A stretch of DNA of 6,678 bases from Nitrosotalea sp. (GTDB lineage: Archaea > Halobacteriota > Syntropharchaeia > Alkanophagales > Methanospirareceae). Where the stretch lies: contig DYFG01000056.1 in assembly GCA_020725315.1 (NCBI GenBank), positions 1-6,678 on the forward strand, read 5' to 3'. Below are positions 5,687 through 6,678 of this stretch, piece by piece (position 1 is the stretch's first letter; every line of letters starts with the position of its first letter). Made by a program: the position numbers and the translations under genes. The notes under the pieces are model-generated. The model did not search any database. It had not been told where the DNA came from and saw only the letters and a program-made list of their open reading frames with translations.

Positions 5687-5700
5687 ATTATTATAATAAT
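5687..5700. repeat. 14-nt AT palindrome spanning the TYW1 stop codon
   Basis: ATTATTATAATAAT is self-complementary over its full length and includes the TYW1 stop (TAA on the minus strand, 5691-5693). It lies between two convergent gene ends and is followed on the plus strand by T-rich sequence. It may help separate the two transcripts, or may be chance in AT-rich DNA. Confidence 0.3.
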
Positions 5701-6662
5701 TTTAGCCTATTTTTTGGTGACGCAAGAAGAACCACCCTGCTTATCTCTGATTCATCAATAATCTCATAGTGAGACGTTGCTGCTAAACGTTCTGCAATTT
5801 CGGTTGCAAATTCCTTTACTCGTGAATGCGTGGGCATAGCATCTCTAATCAGCCGTTTTCTTGAATAGCCGATGTGCATGTACGCCTTTACTTCGATGAA
5901 ATCCGGATTTGCTTGCTCTAATAACTCTGCGTATCCTTCTGGACTTTTCATATTGAATCCCTCGATACAGGTGATTCGTATGGCGGTTCTCGTGCTCGAT
6001 TTTAACCTTCTCATCTCGTCTAACGATTCTTTTAGACATGACCAGTACTGAGCATGTGAGACTTTCTTGTAAGTGGCTTCGTCGGGCGCATTCAGGGATA
6101 AATACAACTGATAAGGGCGAATTTCTCGGATCACATCTGGATTCGAGCCGTTGGTCACTACGAAGGTGGTCATGCCGCGCGAATGGAACTCCTGCACGAG
6201 TTCTTTTAAATAAGGATAGAGTGTAGGCTCGCCTATGAGTGAAATAGCGGCATGTTCTGGAACCTCAGCCTCGGTGAATACATCCATGCTGGTTTTTTCA
6301 GCGCCTTTAAACCCTGAGATAAGCCTCTTTTGCTCTTTCAGGCACGCTTCTACCAACGCTTCAGGAGCATCCCAAACAACGGGCTCCTCTTCTGCCGCTA
6401 TGTTGAACGCCTCAAGAGGACGCCAGCAATGAACACATCGCTGGTTGCAGAAGATCGAAGGCGTCATCTGGATGCACCGGTGCGCATTAATGCCGTAAAA
6501 TTTACCCTTGTAACAATTCCCCTCTCCTCTCAGCGATTTCCGTAACCACAGACACGTTTTCACGGCACTGTGCTTGTGCGTCCCTACGAAGTGGTATCCC
6601 TGCCTTTCCAATATCTCTCGCATGGTGCGGGTATTTCCTGACATGTGAATGTGAACGTCCAT
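5691..6662 (-). CDS. taw1: 4-demethylwyosine synthase TYW1 (radical SAM, tRNA-Phe G37 modification)
   Basis: TYW1/Taw1 converts N1-methylguanosine at position 37 of tRNA-Phe, with pyruvate and SAM, to the tricyclic base 4-demethylwyosine (imG-14), which protects the reading frame. Radical SAM ligands are Cys72, Cys76 and Cys79 in CNQRCVHCW. The auxiliary cluster ligands Cys37, Cys50 and Cys63 have the same 13-residue spacing as in the Methanocaldococcus enzyme. Lys52 in NCYKGKFYG matches the lysine that forms a Schiff base with pyruvate. SAM-binding and family blocks follow: AISLIGEPTLYPYL (139-152), FVVTNGSNP (167-175), YLSLNAPDE (187-195), IEVKAYMHIGYSRKRL (256-271) and IIDESEISRVVLL (301-313). 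Archaeal forms lack the N-terminal flavodoxin domain, as here. The start is uncertain: ATGs are at residues 1, 7 and 14, and Met14 (MREILERQGYHFVG, codon 6621-6623) best fits the family N-terminus. The frame is still open to the window edge. The gene converges on rpl24e. Confidence 0.94.
   Translation of the reverse strand: MDVHIHMSGNTRTMREILERQGYHFVGTHKHSAVKTCLWLRKSLRGEGNCYKGKFYGINAHRCIQMTPSIFCNQRCVHCWRPLEAFNIAAEEEPVVWDAPEALVEACLKEQKRLISGFKGAEKTSMDVFTEAEVPEHAAISLIGEPTLYPYLKELVQEFHSRGMTTFVVTNGSNPDVIREIRPYQLYLSLNAPDEATYKKVSHAQYWSCLKESLDEMRRLKSSTRTAIRITCIEGFNMKSPEGYAELLEQANPDFIEVKAYMHIGYSRKRLIRDAMPTHSRVKEFATEIAERLAATSHYEIIDESEISRVVLLASPKNRLKLL
5701..5715 (+). terminator. Possible T-tract terminator of the ribosomal operon
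   Basis: TTT at 5701-5703 and a run of six T at 5710-5715 lie 63-77 bases after the rpl24e stop, inside the 3' end of the convergent TYW1 gene. Archaeal RNA polymerases stop at T-runs without a hairpin, so this is the most likely plus-strand termination region nearby. Confidence 0.35.
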
Positions 6663-6678
6663 CCATCGTCCATCCTTC

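Noticed and set aside
1..6678. CRISPR array, insertion sequence, tRNA or rRNA gene, or a new defence system
   Set aside because: No regularly spaced repeats, transposase or terminal repeats, tRNA-like arms or clusters of unknown effector genes were seen; nearly all the DNA is accounted for by conserved housekeeping genes.

Overview
The window is archaeal and most likely from an uncultivated euryarchaeon. The evidence is the gene set: an Orc1/Cdc6 replication initiator, ribosomal proteins L7Ae, S28e and L24e, a TYW1-type wyosine enzyme, and an archaeal HMG-CoA synthase/thiolase pair. Promoters look archaeal (TATA-like boxes, one apparently leaderless gene), and one near-ideal Shine-Dalgarno matches the archaeal 16S 3' end. 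Base composition is intermediate and AGG/AGA/ATA codons are frequent. A methanogen- or ANME-related lineage would fit, but this is only an impression from protein resemblance.

Layout. Positions 1-73 may hold the last codons of an unidentified plus-strand gene. Positions 121-1221 (minus) encode an APH-fold phosphotransferase. It shares a 44-bp divergent intergenic region, containing a TATA box and a 13-nt perfect palindrome, with a plus-strand pair: HMG-CoA synthase (1266-2303) and acetoacetyl-CoA thiolase (about 2309-3472). Together these two enzymes take acetyl-CoA to HMG-CoA, the entry to the mevalonate route for archaeal isoprenoid lipids. The small DUF35 scaffold protein that often accompanies them is not here.

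After a 109-bp AT-rich intergenic region comes a tight plus-strand run: orc1/cdc6 (3582-4799), rpl7ae (4811-5218), rps28e (5239-5451) and rpl24e (5459-5638; 59 codons). Gaps are only 7-20 bp, so replication initiation and ribosome/RNP genes are physically, and perhaps transcriptionally, joined. A TATA-like box inside the 3' end of cdc6 may give the ribosomal genes their own promoter. The ndk gene often found after rpl24e in archaea is absent.

The right end is a convergent minus-strand gene (5691-about 6662) for TYW1, the radical SAM enzyme that builds the tricyclic wyosine base in tRNA-Phe. It keeps both iron-sulfur cysteine sets and the pyruvate-binding lysine.

I found no RNA gene, mobile element, CRISPR array or obvious new defence system. 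Most of the window is conserved housekeeping sequence. The points worth a second look are in gene order, the intergenic regions and small sequence deviations.
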